From positions 1,550,001 to 1,614,000 of the forward strand of contig NZ_JBBOOK010000001.1 in NCBI RefSeq assembly GCF_038003045.1: a stretch of 64,000 nucleotides of DNA, in the 5' to 3' direction. Source of the stretch: Sporosarcina sp. FSL W7-1349 (lineage in GTDB: Bacteria > Bacillota > Bacilli > Bacillales_A > Planococcaceae). Under the pieces are notes generated by a model. The model was given only the letters and a program-made list of their open reading frames with translations. It was not told the DNA's origin and searched no databases. Made by a program: the position numbers and the translations under genes. Shown piece by piece: positions 26,448-36,305 of this stretch. Numbering within the stretch: position 1 is the stretch's first letter; every line of letters begins with the position of its first letter.

Positions 26448-26795
26448 TTACCACCATACAATTGTGACGAAAGTCAACGGAATGAGGAAGCCAAGCAATG
26501 CGCCTGTGAACATGAACATTTGTGGAATGCCATGCCCTTTTTCACTCATGTGCATGAAGTAATACAATTGTAAACCGACTTGGACGGCAGCGAATAACAT
26601 GATTATCGGAATGATGAAGAATTTGGAAAATCCGACAACTCCGGATTCAAATGCAACCACCATGGAGAATGAAAGCAATGTGAGGAAGATCATCAATGAA
26701 AACATCATGACCTGCGCACGCATAGCCTGCTTTCCACGTCGCCGCCCTAATTCCATTTCAGCAGGAGACTTTTTGTAGACTTGAATGTCCGCCAT
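26448..26795 (-). CDS. ctaF: Cytochrome c oxidase subunit IV (caa3-type)
   Basis: CtaF is the small bacterial subunit IV of the caa3 oxidase. The 115-residue product has a basic N-terminal tail and three helices (about 28-50, 58-78 and 89-112) with QVGLQLYYFMHMSEK between the second and third, a typical subunit-IV motif. It begins 1 bp after the ctaE stop, so the genes are tightly coupled, and the operon terminator follows directly. Confidence 0.93.
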   Translation of the reverse strand: MADIQVYKKSPAEMELGRRRGKQAMRAQVMMFSLMIFLTLLSFSMVVAFESGVVGFSKFFIIPIIMLFAAVQVGLQLYYFMHMSEKGHGIPQMFMFTGALLGFLIPLTFVTIVWW

Positions 26796-26796
26796 A

Positions 26797-27423
26797 TTAA
26801 CCTACCACTCCCATCAAGTAGACTACAGTGAAGATGAACACCCAGACAACGTCGATAAAGTGCCAGTACAGCGAGAAAGTATAATACTTCGTCGCATTGT
26901 ACAAGTTTAGGCCGCGTTTGGCATTACGGAAAATCAACAGTGTAATCCAAACTAGACCGACGGCCACGTGGAAACCGTGTGTTCCGACTAACGTATAGAA
27001 CGAAGAACTGAACGCACTGCTGCCATACGTGAAACCAAGTTGCACATAGTGAGAGAACTCATATACTTCAAGCATCAAGAATCCAAGGCCCAAGAAGGCT
27101 GTGATTCCAAGCCAAAGCTGCATTTTCTTGAAGTTGTAGTTTTTCAAATGATACATTGCGTATACACTCGTCAAGGACGATGTCAAAAGGAGCATTGTCA
27201 TGACGAAGACAAGAGGCAACTCATAAAGTCCCTGAGTGGTGAATTCAAAGCCGCTTGGCCCTTTGTTTTTCAATGCAACATATGTTGCGAACAGAGTTGC
27301 GAAGAGGATGGTTTCCCCTCCAAGGAAGAGCCAGAAACCGACAAACTTGTTCTTTGCCTCAAGTGTCGCTTTCTCCGGGTGATCCGGCCACGTTTCAGGG
27401 GTGAATTTAGTATTCAAAGCCAT
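26797..27423 (-). CDS. ctaE: Cytochrome c oxidase subunit III
   Basis: Subunit III stabilises the catalytic core of the proton-pumping oxidase. The 208-residue product has five membrane helices, as in bacterial subunit III, and the conserved FWLFLGGETILFATLFATY and GTHGFHVAVGLVWI segments, plus WHFIDVVWVFIFTVVYL near the C-terminus. The stop codon of ctaD and the ATG of this gene overlap by one base at 27423. Confidence 0.96.
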   Translation of the reverse strand: MALNTKFTPETWPDHPEKATLEAKNKFVGFWLFLGGETILFATLFATYVALKNKGPSGFEFTTQGLYELPLVFVMTMLLLTSSLTSVYAMYHLKNYNFKKMQLWLGITAFLGLGFLMLEVYEFSHYVQLGFTYGSSAFSSSFYTLVGTHGFHVAVGLVWITLLIFRNAKRGLNLYNATKYYTFSLYWHFIDVVWVFIFTVVYLMGVVG

Positions 27424-29297
27424 CAGTTTTGACCCCCTTTGCGTTTTAGATCATTGAGAATGTCTTCTTTCTTAACATAGAAGCCCAAATCGTCTTTCAA
27501 GGAACGTACTCCCATCGCAACGAATGTCCAAGCAAGACCGAAAATGAGAACCGCCAAGCCCCATGAAGTTTCGGTACGGAACATCGCACCAAATCCGGCA
27601 ATGAATAATCCAAGTGTCATGAGGAACGGAATAATGGAACCGTTCGGCATATGGATATCCGTAACAGGCTCAGCAGCTGTGAGGCCTGATTCATTCCCCT
27701 CCTGTTTCTCAATCCACACTGTGTCAAGTCCACGTACAAGTGGTGTTGCAGCAAAGTTGTAGAAGACTGGAGGTGATTCGATTGCCCATTCAAGCGTACG
27801 TCCGTCGCCCCAAGGGTCATTTCCAACTTTCACATTTCTTACAGAAGTCATCACGATGTTGATGACGAGTACGATAACCCCAACTGCCATGAGAAGGGCA
27901 CCAATCGTACTGATGTAGTTTGCAGTGTTCCAGCCTTGTCCGTCCATGAACGTCCAGACACGGCGCGGCATTCCCCAGAATCCTAACCAGTGCTGGATCA
28001 GGAATGTCATGTGGAAACCGATAAAGAAAAATACGAATGTAATTTTACCAAGTGCTTCGTTCAGCATCGTACCGAACATTTTTGGCCACCAATAATGAGT
28101 AGCTGCCAAAATCGCAAGTACTACCCCACCGACGATAACGTAGTGGAAGTGGGCAACGATAAAGTAGGAGTCATGCAATTGATAGTCAAGCGGAGCCGCA
28201 CCCTGCATAACACCTGTAACTCCACCCATGACGAATGATGGAATGAAACCTAGAGCATACAACATCGGAGTCGTAACTTTGATACTGCCGCCCCACATAG
28301 TAAGTAACCAGTTAAAGATCTTAACCCCAGTTGGTACGGCAATCGCCATTGTTGCAACCGCAAAGATCGCGTTCGCAGTCGGTCCAAGACCTACTGTGAA
28401 CATATGGTGAGCCCAAACCATGAAACCGAGGAACCCGATGAGTACCGTAGCGAATACCATGGACGGATAACCGAACAGGCGCTTCCGTGCAAACGTCGAG
28501 AAGATTTCAGAGAAAATACCGAATGCCGGCAAAATCAGAATGTAAACCTCAGGGTGACCGAAAATCCAGAAAATATGCTCCCAGATAATTGTATTACCAC
28601 CATTGAGATGATCAAAGAAATTTCCACCGAACATACGGTCGAATGTCAAGAAGAACAATCCGACTGTAAGTGGAGGGAAAGCGAATAGAATCATTGCTGA
28701 TGCGACGAACGTAGTCCATGTAAACAATGGCATACGCATGTAAGTCATACCCGGAGCACGCATGTTAATGATGGTGACCAGGAAGTTGATTCCCGCCATT
28801 AACGTACCACCACCGGCTATTTGAAGACCGATTGCATAGAAGTCAATACCATGTCCTTCAGATGCAAGTGATAATGACGCATAAGACGTCCATCCGGCAT
28901 CCGGCACTTGGCCAACTAACCATGAAATATTAAGGAATAATCCTCCGAAGAAGAACATCCAGAAACCTAACGAGTTAATGAATGGGAACGCAACGTCCCG
29001 TGCTCCAATCTGAAGAGGCACGATCGCGTTCATAAAACCGAATAATATCGGCATGGCCGCAAGGAAGATCATCGTCGTACCGTGCATCGTGATCAGATCA
29101 TTGAAAAGCCCAGCACTGACAAGATCGTTGTTCGGTTTTAATAGCTGCAAACGGATAATCATCGCTTCTATACCGCCGAGTACGAAGAAGAAGCCTCCGC
29201 CCACGAAATATAGAATCCCGATTTTCTTATGGTCGACTGTTGTCATCCAGTCCCACAACGTTGCGCCAAAACCCTTTTTTTGAGCAACTGAACTCAC
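27423..29297 (-). CDS. ctaD: Cytochrome c oxidase subunit I
   Basis: This is the catalytic subunit that binds heme a, heme a3 and CuB and reduces oxygen while pumping protons. The 624-residue product has the expected 12-14 helices. The key motifs are present: LITMHGTTMIFL (heme a ligand), HIFWIFGHPEVYILILPAFG (CuB and cross-linked His-Tyr), WAHHMFTVGLG (CuB), and HDSYFIVAHFHYVI (heme a3 and heme a). The C-terminal extension with two extra helices is typical of the caa3 type. It lies between ctaC and ctaE. Confidence 0.97.
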   Translation of the reverse strand: MSSVAQKKGFGATLWDWMTTVDHKKIGILYFVGGGFFFVLGGIEAMIIRLQLLKPNNDLVSAGLFNDLITMHGTTMIFLAAMPILFGFMNAIVPLQIGARDVAFPFINSLGFWMFFFGGLFLNISWLVGQVPDAGWTSYASLSLASEGHGIDFYAIGLQIAGGGTLMAGINFLVTIINMRAPGMTYMRMPLFTWTTFVASAMILFAFPPLTVGLFFLTFDRMFGGNFFDHLNGGNTIIWEHIFWIFGHPEVYILILPAFGIFSEIFSTFARKRLFGYPSMVFATVLIGFLGFMVWAHHMFTVGLGPTANAIFAVATMAIAVPTGVKIFNWLLTMWGGSIKVTTPMLYALGFIPSFVMGGVTGVMQGAAPLDYQLHDSYFIVAHFHYVIVGGVVLAILAATHYWWPKMFGTMLNEALGKITFVFFFIGFHMTFLIQHWLGFWGMPRRVWTFMDGQGWNTANYISTIGALLMAVGVIVLVINIVMTSVRNVKVGNDPWGDGRTLEWAIESPPVFYNFAATPLVRGLDTVWIEKQEGNESGLTAAEPVTDIHMPNGSIIPFLMTLGLFIAGFGAMFRTETSWGLAVLIFGLAWTFVAMGVRSLKDDLGFYVKKEDILNDLKRKGGQN

Positions 29298-29331
29298 TAC
29301 TTTTACCTCCTCTACAAATTCACGTTACAAA

Positions 29332-30393
29332 TCATTTCTCAACAGATAAGCCCATGAGATACTCGGAAAGTGCATCTAGTTCCGCATCACTCAGTTGAGG
29401 GAAAGATGGCATTTTGTTGCCAGGTTTATGTTTTTGTGTATCCACGATCCAGTCTTTCAGATCTTCTTCCGTATGGTCCATGAATCCAGCAATGCGGTTA
29501 CGGTCACCGAAAGTTGCAAGGTTTGGTCCTTGCGCGCCAGTTTCACCCACGCCAGATACTGCGTGACATCCGATACAGCTTTGTTGGAACACATCTTCAC
29601 CTTGTGGATTTGCAACCACTTGGTTATCCGCAGTTGCTTGCATGGAAGCTGCCCATTGATCAAATTCGGCACGCGGCATAGTTTTTACTTTAAAGTCCAT
29701 AAGTGCGTGTGATGGTCCGCAAAGTTCAGCACATTTCCCGTAGAACACACCATCTTTTAGATCTTTTGATTCTTTTTCGAATACTAAATAGAATTTATTA
29801 ACGTTTTCAACGTTCGTGTCGAGCTTACCGCCGACTGCTGGAATCCAGAACGAGTGCTTAACATCCGCGGCAATCAGATTGAAGTACACTTTTTCATCAG
29901 TCGGAACAACCAATTCCTGAGCCGTCACAATCCCGAGGTCAGGATATTCGAATTCCCACCAATATAGTTTTGCTGTCACGTCGACAACAAGGTTTTCTGC
30001 ATTCCCTTCATCATCTACAGCACCCATCGCCGTTACATCCCCTAATTTATATGTGTAGTAAACCGTAGGGACGGCTAAGAGCAGGATCAGAAGAATCGGA
30101 ATGATTGTCCATACCAGTTCCAGTGTGTGGCTTCCTTCAACTTGCTCAGGAATATGTTTCTCGCCAAATTTGGAACGACGGAAACGAACTAGAGCAATCA
30201 CGTAGATGGTAACGACAACAAGGATAACGAGTAACATAATTGCTGATGACAATAGCAGCAAATTGAATTGGTCCCTTCCGACTTGACCGGCGGGAAGGAG
30301 CGTGGATATCTCTTCTTGTCCGCACCCGGCAAGGAACACTGTCAGAACTGCCAAAAGAGAAAAGAGACGCCACTTTTTGAGTCCTTTCATCAT
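29332..30393 (-). CDS. ctaC: Cytochrome c oxidase subunit II with cytochrome c domain
   Basis: Subunit II receives electrons at the CuA site. The 353-residue precursor has a lipoprotein-type signal (LTVFLAGCGQEE), then two helices (about 45-70 and 90-112). The cupredoxin domain has KHSFWIPAVGGKLDTNV and the CuA motif CAELCGPSHALM. A C-terminal cytochrome c domain carries CIGCHAV and a distal Met in the GNKMPSFPQLSD segment. The fused cytochrome identifies a caa3-type oxidase. ATGs at 30393 and 30390 are both possible starts. Confidence 0.96.
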   Translation of the reverse strand: MMKGLKKWRLFSLLAVLTVFLAGCGQEEISTLLPAGQVGRDQFNLLLLSSAIMLLVILVVVTIYVIALVRFRRSKFGEKHIPEQVEGSHTLELVWTIIPILLILLLAVPTVYYTYKLGDVTAMGAVDDEGNAENLVVDVTAKLYWWEFEYPDLGIVTAQELVVPTDEKVYFNLIAADVKHSFWIPAVGGKLDTNVENVNKFYLVFEKESKDLKDGVFYGKCAELCGPSHALMDFKVKTMPRAEFDQWAASMQATADNQVVANPQGEDVFQQSCIGCHAVSGVGETGAQGPNLATFGDRNRIAGFMDHTEEDLKDWIVDTQKHKPGNKMPSFPQLSDAELDALSEYLMGLSVEK

Positions 30394-30488
30394 CGCTTAA
30401 TGATACCTCTCTTTCTAAAAAATGTTTTTCTAATTTTGAGGACTGATGACCTCTCTATGTGAATTCCTGCGTTAAGAAAGAATTCCGG

Positions 30489-31406
30489 TTAGATAAAAAT
30501 AGAAAAGATAATCATGGCTACAAACAAGATTGTCATGTAGTTCAGTGAATAGATGAACATGGAAGTCGCCCATTTCAGGTCGTCTTCCGCCTTGAACCCT
30601 TTAAGAGCCAGATAAAGCCATCCAAGGTTCAACAACGTTGCAAGTACTATGAAACCGATTCCTAAAGGCATGAGCAAAAATGGCAATGGCAACAGCAAAA
30701 GAACCCAGCCGAGCATCGACTTCTTCGTCCTGGCAAATCCTTTTACAACCGGCAGCATTGGAATATTCGCAGCCCGGTACTCCTCCGTCCGACGCATCGC
30801 CAACGCGTAGAAATGCGGCGGCTGCCAGATGAACATGATTAGGAACAGCGCCCATGCACCGACTCCGAGCGACGGCTCAACCGCGGCCCATCCGATCAAC
30901 GGTGGGATTGCACCGGAAATGCTGCCGACAATCGTATTGGCGACATGCTTCCGTTTCGACCACATCGAATAGAGTACAACATAACTGAACACACCCGCAA
31001 GACCCCAAAAGCCTGCTGGCATGGATGCCGAGAACAATAGGATTTCTCCGAGAACAATGAATGTGAGTGCGAGTGCCAAAACAGCCGGTGCTTTGAAGCG
31101 GCCTGTCACAGTCGGTCTCGATTTTGTCCTTGACATAATCGGGTCGATATCACGATCAATCAGATTATTCAGCGCCGCAGACCCGGCGATGATCAATCCG
31201 GTTCCCGCAATCGCATAAACAAGCAGATCAAGGTTATGCAGAAAACCTCTGCCAGTGAATTGAAATGCCAGGAAGAGTCCGGTGAATGTCGTAATCAGAT
31301 TTGAATTGACGATACCGATTTTGATGAGTGCAAGGAAATCCTTGAAGGCCGATGCCGTTTCCATTTCCGGTTTGACCGCCGTCGAAATAGTTCGACCGTT
31401 TGACAT
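30489..31406 (-). CDS. ctaB: Protoheme IX farnesyltransferase (heme O synthase)
   Basis: CtaB attaches a farnesyl group to protoheme, giving heme O. The 305-residue product is a UbiA-family membrane protein with about nine helices. It carries the two Asp-rich prenyl-diphosphate motifs: NNLIDRDIDPIMSRTKSRP and a second region around PHFYALAMRRTEEYRAANIPMLP (in part). I chose the ATG at 31406, which has AAAGGAGGGGGG right before it; a TTG six codons upstream is less suitable. It precedes ctaC in the same direction. Confidence 0.94.
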   Translation of the reverse strand: MSNGRTISTAVKPEMETASAFKDFLALIKIGIVNSNLITTFTGLFLAFQFTGRGFLHNLDLLVYAIAGTGLIIAGSAALNNLIDRDIDPIMSRTKSRPTVTGRFKAPAVLALALTFIVLGEILLFSASMPAGFWGLAGVFSYVVLYSMWSKRKHVANTIVGSISGAIPPLIGWAAVEPSLGVGAWALFLIMFIWQPPHFYALAMRRTEEYRAANIPMLPVVKGFARTKKSMLGWVLLLLPLPFLLMPLGIGFIVLATLLNLGWLYLALKGFKAEDDLKWATSMFIYSLNYMTILFVAMIIFSIFI

Positions 31407-31636
31407 ATCCCCCCCTCCTTTCAAAGTTGTCAGCGAAAACCGCTATACATTTAACTATATCGAAATTTAGGCATAATTTCTATACATAATCAAAAATTCC
31501 CCAAATTCCGTGGTGACTCGACAAGAATCAAACAATGCTTTCTTATAGTTGAATCCGTCAAATTGTTTTCGCTGCATAAATAGCTGTGTTCAGATAATCC
31601 TTCACCCTCCCTATGATAAAGCATTTCACCAACCCA

Positions 31637-31677
31637 TTTGTGAAGTTAAAGGTTCTTTTTTATGAACAATTTGTGAA
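31637..31677 (+). promoter_or_regulatory. Two ResD-like boxes (TTTGTGAA)
   Basis: TTTGTGAA occurs at 31637-31644 and TTTGTGAAA at 31670-31677, 33 bp apart (about three helical turns). The reported ResD-binding consensus in B. subtilis is TTTGTGAAT, and ResD activates ctaA there. Binding here is inferred from the match and position. Confidence 0.5.
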
Positions 31678-31713
31678 ATGAAGAGGCGGAGTGCTGAATT
31701 CCTCCGTTGGACA

Positions 31714-31742
31714 TTGTTTTTTCGTTTTTTTTTCGTTATCAT
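31714..31742 (+). promoter_or_regulatory. Probable ctaA promoter
   Basis: TTGTTT (31714-31719) and TATCAT (31737-31742) are 17 bp apart. The weak -35 element fits a need for activation, and the ResD-like boxes lie upstream. Confidence 0.45.
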
Positions 31743-31799
31743 CGAAAAAGCAGGGGCCATTTTATCAATGGTCATTACTTAAAAGTAGGTGTTTTGCTT

Positions 31800-32714
31800 T
31801 TGCGATATAATAAATATTTAAAATGGTTCGCGGTCGCTTCGACTGTCGGGATGTTGCTCATCCTTCTAGGCGGAGCCCTGGTAACGAAGACGGACAGTGG
31901 AATGGGATGCGGACGGCATTGGCCAGGATGTAATGGCCAGCTCATCCCCGATGAAATCACACCCGAAGTGCTCATCGAATTTTCCCATCGTCTCGTAACC
32001 GGTGCAGTCGGGATTTTAATCGTCGTTTTGGCGATTTGGTCTTGGAAATCGATTGGCCATATTCGGGAAACTAAATTTTTGGCGTTCATGGCCGTTTTTT
32101 TCCTGATCTTACAGGCACTTATCGGGGCAGCTCAAGTATTATGGGGACAAGGTGACTTCATCCTCGCTTTACATTTTGGCATCTCGCTCATTTCATTTGC
32201 CTCTGTCCTTTTGCTGACTCTACTCATTTTCGAGGTTGACCAGAAATTCGATGCGGATAAAATCCGAATTGGCAAACCGCTGAAATGGCATACAATCGGC
32301 GTATCCATTTACTCATACATTGTCGTCTATACCGGGGCGCTCGTCCGTCATACAAATTCAGGGCTCGTTTGTGCGGATTGGCCGCTTTGCCACAACGGAC
32401 AGTTTGGATTACCGGGGAATATGTATGAATGGGTGCAGATGGGGCATCGCACTGCCGCAGCCCTCATCTTCATCTGGATCGGCATCATCGCTATTCATGC
32501 CTTCCGCCATTACAAGGACCAACGTGCCATCCTTTGGGGCTGGATCATCGCCTTCCTATTGGTTACGGCGCAAGTTATCACAGGAATGATTGTCATTCTG
32601 ACCAAGTTGAACCTTTACATCGCTCTGTTACACTCCCTATTCATCTCTTTGCTTTTCGGCCTGTTGACGTATATGGTTCTACTCGTTTCAAGAAGCAAGG
32701 ATAGCAAACAATAG
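31800..32714 (+). CDS. ctaA: Heme A synthase
   Basis: CtaA oxidises the C8 methyl of heme O to a formyl group, giving heme A. The product of about 304 residues has eight helices in two four-helix halves. Each half has a conserved cysteine pair (GCGRHWPGC and CADWPLC) and histidines ([26 protein letters not shown]). The start is unclear: TTG codons at 31794 and 31800 follow a GTAGGTG site, and I prefer 31800. It is divergent from ctaB, as in B. subtilis. Confidence 0.93.
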   Translation: MRYNKYLKWFAVASTVGMLLILLGGALVTKTDSGMGCGRHWPGCNGQLIPDEITPEVLIEFSHRLVTGAVGILIVVLAIWSWKSIGHIRETKFLAFMAVFFLILQALIGAAQVLWGQGDFILALHFGISLISFASVLLLTLLIFEVDQKFDADKIRIGKPLKWHTIGVSIYSYIVVYTGALVRHTNSGLVCADWPLCHNGQFGLPGNMYEWVQMGHRTAAALIFIWIGIIAIHAFRHYKDQRAILWGWIIAFLLVTAQVITGMIVILTKLNLYIALLHSLFISLLFGLLTYMVLLVSRSKDSKQ

Positions 32715-32766
32715 AAAGTCAGTTACACACTACCTTATACTAACCATTAATAAGGCGAATTAATAA

Positions 32767-32800
32767 AAGCATCCGGAATTTATCCGGATGCTTATTTTTT
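32767..32800 (+). terminator. Terminator after ctaA
   Basis: AAGCATCCGGA pairs with TCCGGATGCTT around an ATTTA loop, followed by ATTTTTTG. Confidence 0.88.
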
Positions 32801-32864
32801 GCTGGAACGCCTAGTAAGATGCCCAATCCAAGTAGGTCGACCCTAACTTTGGCAGCTTGGTTTA

Positions 32865-35800
32865 TTACGCATGGTCTAATTCGATAAGCAAGTCGCCGGT
32901 TGCGATCGATTCTCCGGCGCTGACATGAATGTCTTTCACGACTCCATCGAAAGGTGCCTGGATGGTCGTTTCCATCTTCATCGCTTCCGTGATCAACATA
33001 TGCTCGCCCCGTCTCACTTTCGTTCCTTTGGAAACCGCGACTTTCAGGACAGTTCCTGGCATTGTGGCCGCGATATGCGATTCATTTTGAGGATCGGCCT
33101 TCTGTTTTTTCACAGTATCGGATTCGATGCTCATATCTTCAATGATGACTTCACGCGGTTGTCCATTCAATTCGAAGTAAATGACACGAGTTGCGTCGGA
33201 TTGCGGCTCCCCGATGGAAACCAATTTGATGATGAGCGTTTTGCCCTTCTCGATCTCCACCTCGATCTCTTCGCCCAGCCGCATCCCATACAAGAATTCC
33301 GGCGTGCTCAAGACCGAGACATCTCCGAACATTTGATGCGTTGCGCAATATTCCTCGAACACTTTCGGATAAAGCGCGTGCGCCAGCATTTCGTGGCTTG
33401 TCACCGGGCGCTCCAGTTTCTCATTCAATTCTGCACGAATTTTGTCAAAGTCTTCATCTTCGAGCAATTCGCCCGGGCGCACCGTAATCTGTTCCCTGCC
33501 TTTTAAGACGACTTCTTGAAGCTCCTTCGGAAATCCGCCGTATGGCTGCCCGATATACCCTTCAAAAAACTCGATGACCGATTCCGGGAAGTCAATCGAT
33601 TTTCCGCGCAGCAAAACAGATTCTTCATCCAGATCGTTCTGCACCATGAACAATGCCATGTCCCCGACGACCTTGGAGGACGGAGTCACTTTGACGACAT
33701 CCCCGAACAACAAGTTGACACGGGAATACATATCTTTCACTTCATCCCAGCGTTCGCCCAATCCGACCGCTTTCGCCTGTTGTTGAAGGTTGGAATACTG
33801 GCCACCCGGCATTTCATGGACATAGATTTCCGAATGAGGGCTCATCATGCCGCTTTCGAAATGCTGATAATATTTCCGGACATCTTCCCAGTAGTACGAT
33901 AAATCTTCCAACGACTTGACATCAGCCCGCACTTGACGTTCCCCGCCTTGCAAGGCGTAATATAAGGAACTGGCGGACGGTTGGGACGTGAGCCCCGCCA
34001 TGGCGCCGAGCGCTGTATCGACAATGTCGACTCCCGCTTCGATGGCCCGTGCATACATGAAAATCCCGTTGCCGCTCGTATCATGAGTATGCAAATGGAT
34101 CGGCAACTCAATCGTTTCTTTTAATTCAGAAATCAAACGATAGGCTGCTTCCGGTTTCAGCAATCCCGCCATATCTTTGATAGCTAAAATATGGGCACCT
34201 GCCGCTTCCAATTCTTTCGCCATCTCTTTATAGTACTCGACTGTATATTTCGCACGGGAATCATCCAAAATATCACCAGTATAGCAGATGGCCGCTTCTG
34301 CAATTTTACCCGAGGCGCGTGCTTCATCAATGGCAACTTCCATTCCTTTGATCCAGTTCAAGCTGTCGAAGATGCGGAATACGTCGATTCCCGCTTGCGC
34401 TGATGTTGCCACGAACTCGCGGATGACGTTATCCGGATAGTTTTTATAACCGACTGCGTTGGCTCCGCGAAGCAGCATTTGGAACAATACATTCGGGATC
34501 TGCTCCCGCAGCTTCAATAGCCGTTCCCATGGACTCTCTTTCAAGAAACGGTAAGCGACATCGAATGTGGCTCCTCCCCACATTTCATAGGAGAACAAGT
34601 CTGGCATCATACGGGCCGACTCGGATGCGATTGACGTAATATCAGCAGTCCGGACACGCGTTGCCAATAAGGATTGATGCGCATCCCGGAATGTCGTATC
34701 CGTCAGAAGAACATCCTCCTGTTCCTTGATCCACCGGACGAGCCCTTCAGCTCCGCGTTCGTCCAAGATCTGCTTCGTTCCTGCCGGTGGCGGCGTCAGC
34801 AAATCGACTTTCGGTTTTCTGGCTGGATGAAATAGTGGTTTCGACTGTTTTCCAATACCCGGAAATCCATTGATGGTGACGTTTCCGATATAATTGAGCA
34901 TCTTCGTCCCACGGTCTTTCCGATGAGGGAATAAAAATAATTCCGGCGTGGAATCGATGAAACCAGTATCGTAGTCCCCAGTTAAGAAGTTTTTATGTTT
35001 GACAACGTTTTCAAGGAACGGAATATTCGTTTTAATGCCACGAATTCGGAATTCCTGCAAGTTACGGTCCATTTTGCCGGCCGCTTCGCGGAATGTCATG
35101 CCCCAAGTCGACACCTTCACGAGCAAGGAATCATAATGCGGCGTAATGACAGCCCCTTGGAACCCGTTTCCGGCATCAAGGCGAACGCCAAATCCGCCGC
35201 CGGAACGATACACCATTAGTTTCCCGGTATCCGGCATGAAATCATTCAAAGGATCTTCTGTCGTCACCCGCGATTGGATGGCGTAGCCGAATAGCGGTAT
35301 CTGGGCCTGCGCAGGGATTGCGGATGGTCCTTCATGAAGGTTCTGTCCATCTGCAATATGGATCTGTGCATGGACGATATCAATTCCCGTCACCATTTCA
35401 GTAATGGTATGTTCCACCTGGATCCGCGGATTGACTTCGATGAAATAGAAATTTCCATCCGCAACAAGGAACTCAACCGTTCCTGCATTCATATAATTGA
35501 CGTTCTTCATTAATTTCACAGCTGCATCGCAAATTTGGTTACGCAATCCATCGTCCAACGAAATCGATGGCGCCACTTCGACTACTTTCTGGTGGCGACG
35601 CTGGATCGAACAGTCTCGCTCATACAGATGAATGACGTTACCGGACGAATCCCCCAAAATTTGAACTTCGATATGCTTCGGTTTATTGATAAATTTTTCA
35701 ACATACACCTCATCTGAACCGAATGCAGATTTCGCTTCTGATCTGGCGCGTTCATACGCCTCGAACACTTCATCCGCAGACTGGACGATCCGCATTCCGC

Positions 35801-36305
35801 GGCCTCCACCACCGAGCGAAGCTTTGATGATGATCGGGTAGCCATTTTCCTCTCCGAATGCCGATACATCCCCTACTGACGTTACAGGGCCATCACTCCC
35901 CGGAATGACCGGAATTCCTGCTTGAATCGCCTGTTCCCGTGCTTTGACTTTGTCCCCGAACATGTCCAGGTGCTTCGAAGTTGGGCCGATGAAAATGATC
36001 CCTTCCTCTTCCAAGCGACGGGCAAACTCCTCATTCTCTGCTAAGAAGCCATATCCCGGATGGACTGCATTCGCCCCGGAATCCTTCGCGATTGCGATGA
36101 TTCCCTCGATGTCCAGATAGGCATCAATCGGCTTTTTCCCTTTCCCCACAAGGTAGGACTCGTCTGCCTTGTATCGATGGAATGACCCACTATCTTCCGT
36201 CGAATAGATGCCGACCGTTGGAATGTTCAATTCCGTACAAGCCCGAAATATGCGGATTGCAATTTCTCCTCGGTTGGCTACAAGAATTTTCTCAATCTTT
36301 TCCAT
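32865..36305 (-). CDS. pyc: Pyruvate carboxylase
   Basis: Pyruvate carboxylase makes oxaloacetate from pyruvate and bicarbonate, refilling the TCA cycle. The 1146-residue chain has all domains in order. These are biotin carboxylase (1-450; VANRGEIAIR, ASLGGGGRGM, VNPRIQVEHTITE), carboxyltransferase (530-820; DTTFRDAHQSLLATR, EMWGGATFDVAYRF, LHTHDTSGNG), an allosteric/linker region, and the biotinyl domain with ITEAMKMETTI. The ATG at 36305 overlaps the ftsW stop by one base (TGATG), indicating a coupled ftsW-pyc unit. It meets ctaA tail to tail. Confidence 0.98.
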   Translation of the reverse strand: MEKIEKILVANRGEIAIRIFRACTELNIPTVGIYSTEDSGSFHRYKADESYLVGKGKKPIDAYLDIEGIIAIAKDSGANAVHPGYGFLAENEEFARRLEEEGIIFIGPTSKHLDMFGDKVKAREQAIQAGIPVIPGSDGPVTSVGDVSAFGEENGYPIIIKASLGGGGRGMRIVQSADEVFEAYERARSEAKSAFGSDEVYVEKFINKPKHIEVQILGDSSGNVIHLYERDCSIQRRHQKVVEVAPSISLDDGLRNQICDAAVKLMKNVNYMNAGTVEFLVADGNFYFIEVNPRIQVEHTITEMVTGIDIVHAQIHIADGQNLHEGPSAIPAQAQIPLFGYAIQSRVTTEDPLNDFMPDTGKLMVYRSGGGFGVRLDAGNGFQGAVITPHYDSLLVKVSTWGMTFREAAGKMDRNLQEFRIRGIKTNIPFLENVVKHKNFLTGDYDTGFIDSTPELFLFPHRKDRGTKMLNYIGNVTINGFPGIGKQSKPLFHPARKPKVDLLTPPPAGTKQILDERGAEGLVRWIKEQEDVLLTDTTFRDAHQSLLATRVRTADITSIASESARMMPDLFSYEMWGGATFDVAYRFLKESPWERLLKLREQIPNVLFQMLLRGANAVGYKNYPDNVIREFVATSAQAGIDVFRIFDSLNWIKGMEVAIDEARASGKIAEAAICYTGDILDDSRAKYTVEYYKEMAKELEAAGAHILAIKDMAGLLKPEAAYRLISELKETIELPIHLHTHDTSGNGIFMYARAIEAGVDIVDTALGAMAGLTSQPSASSLYYALQGGERQVRADVKSLEDLSYYWEDVRKYYQHFESGMMSPHSEIYVHEMPGGQYSNLQQQAKAVGLGERWDEVKDMYSRVNLLFGDVVKVTPSSKVVGDMALFMVQNDLDEESVLLRGKSIDFPESVIEFFEGYIGQPYGGFPKELQEVVLKGREQITVRPGELLEDEDFDKIRAELNEKLERPVTSHEMLAHALYPKVFEEYCATHQMFGDVSVLSTPEFLYGMRLGEEIEVEIEKGKTLIIKLVSIGEPQSDATRVIYFELNGQPREVIIEDMSIESDTVKKQKADPQNESHIAATMPGTVLKVAVSKGTKVRRGEHMLITEAMKMETTIQAPFDGVVKDIHVSAGESIATGDLLIELDHA

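Larger units (their letters stand above)
31407..31799. other. Divergent control region between ctaB and ctaA
   Basis: This 393-bp AT-rich spacer has no gene. It contains two TTTGTGAA boxes at 31637 and 31670 and a likely ctaA promoter at 31714-31742, annotated separately. A clear promoter for ctaB was not identified. Confidence 0.6.
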
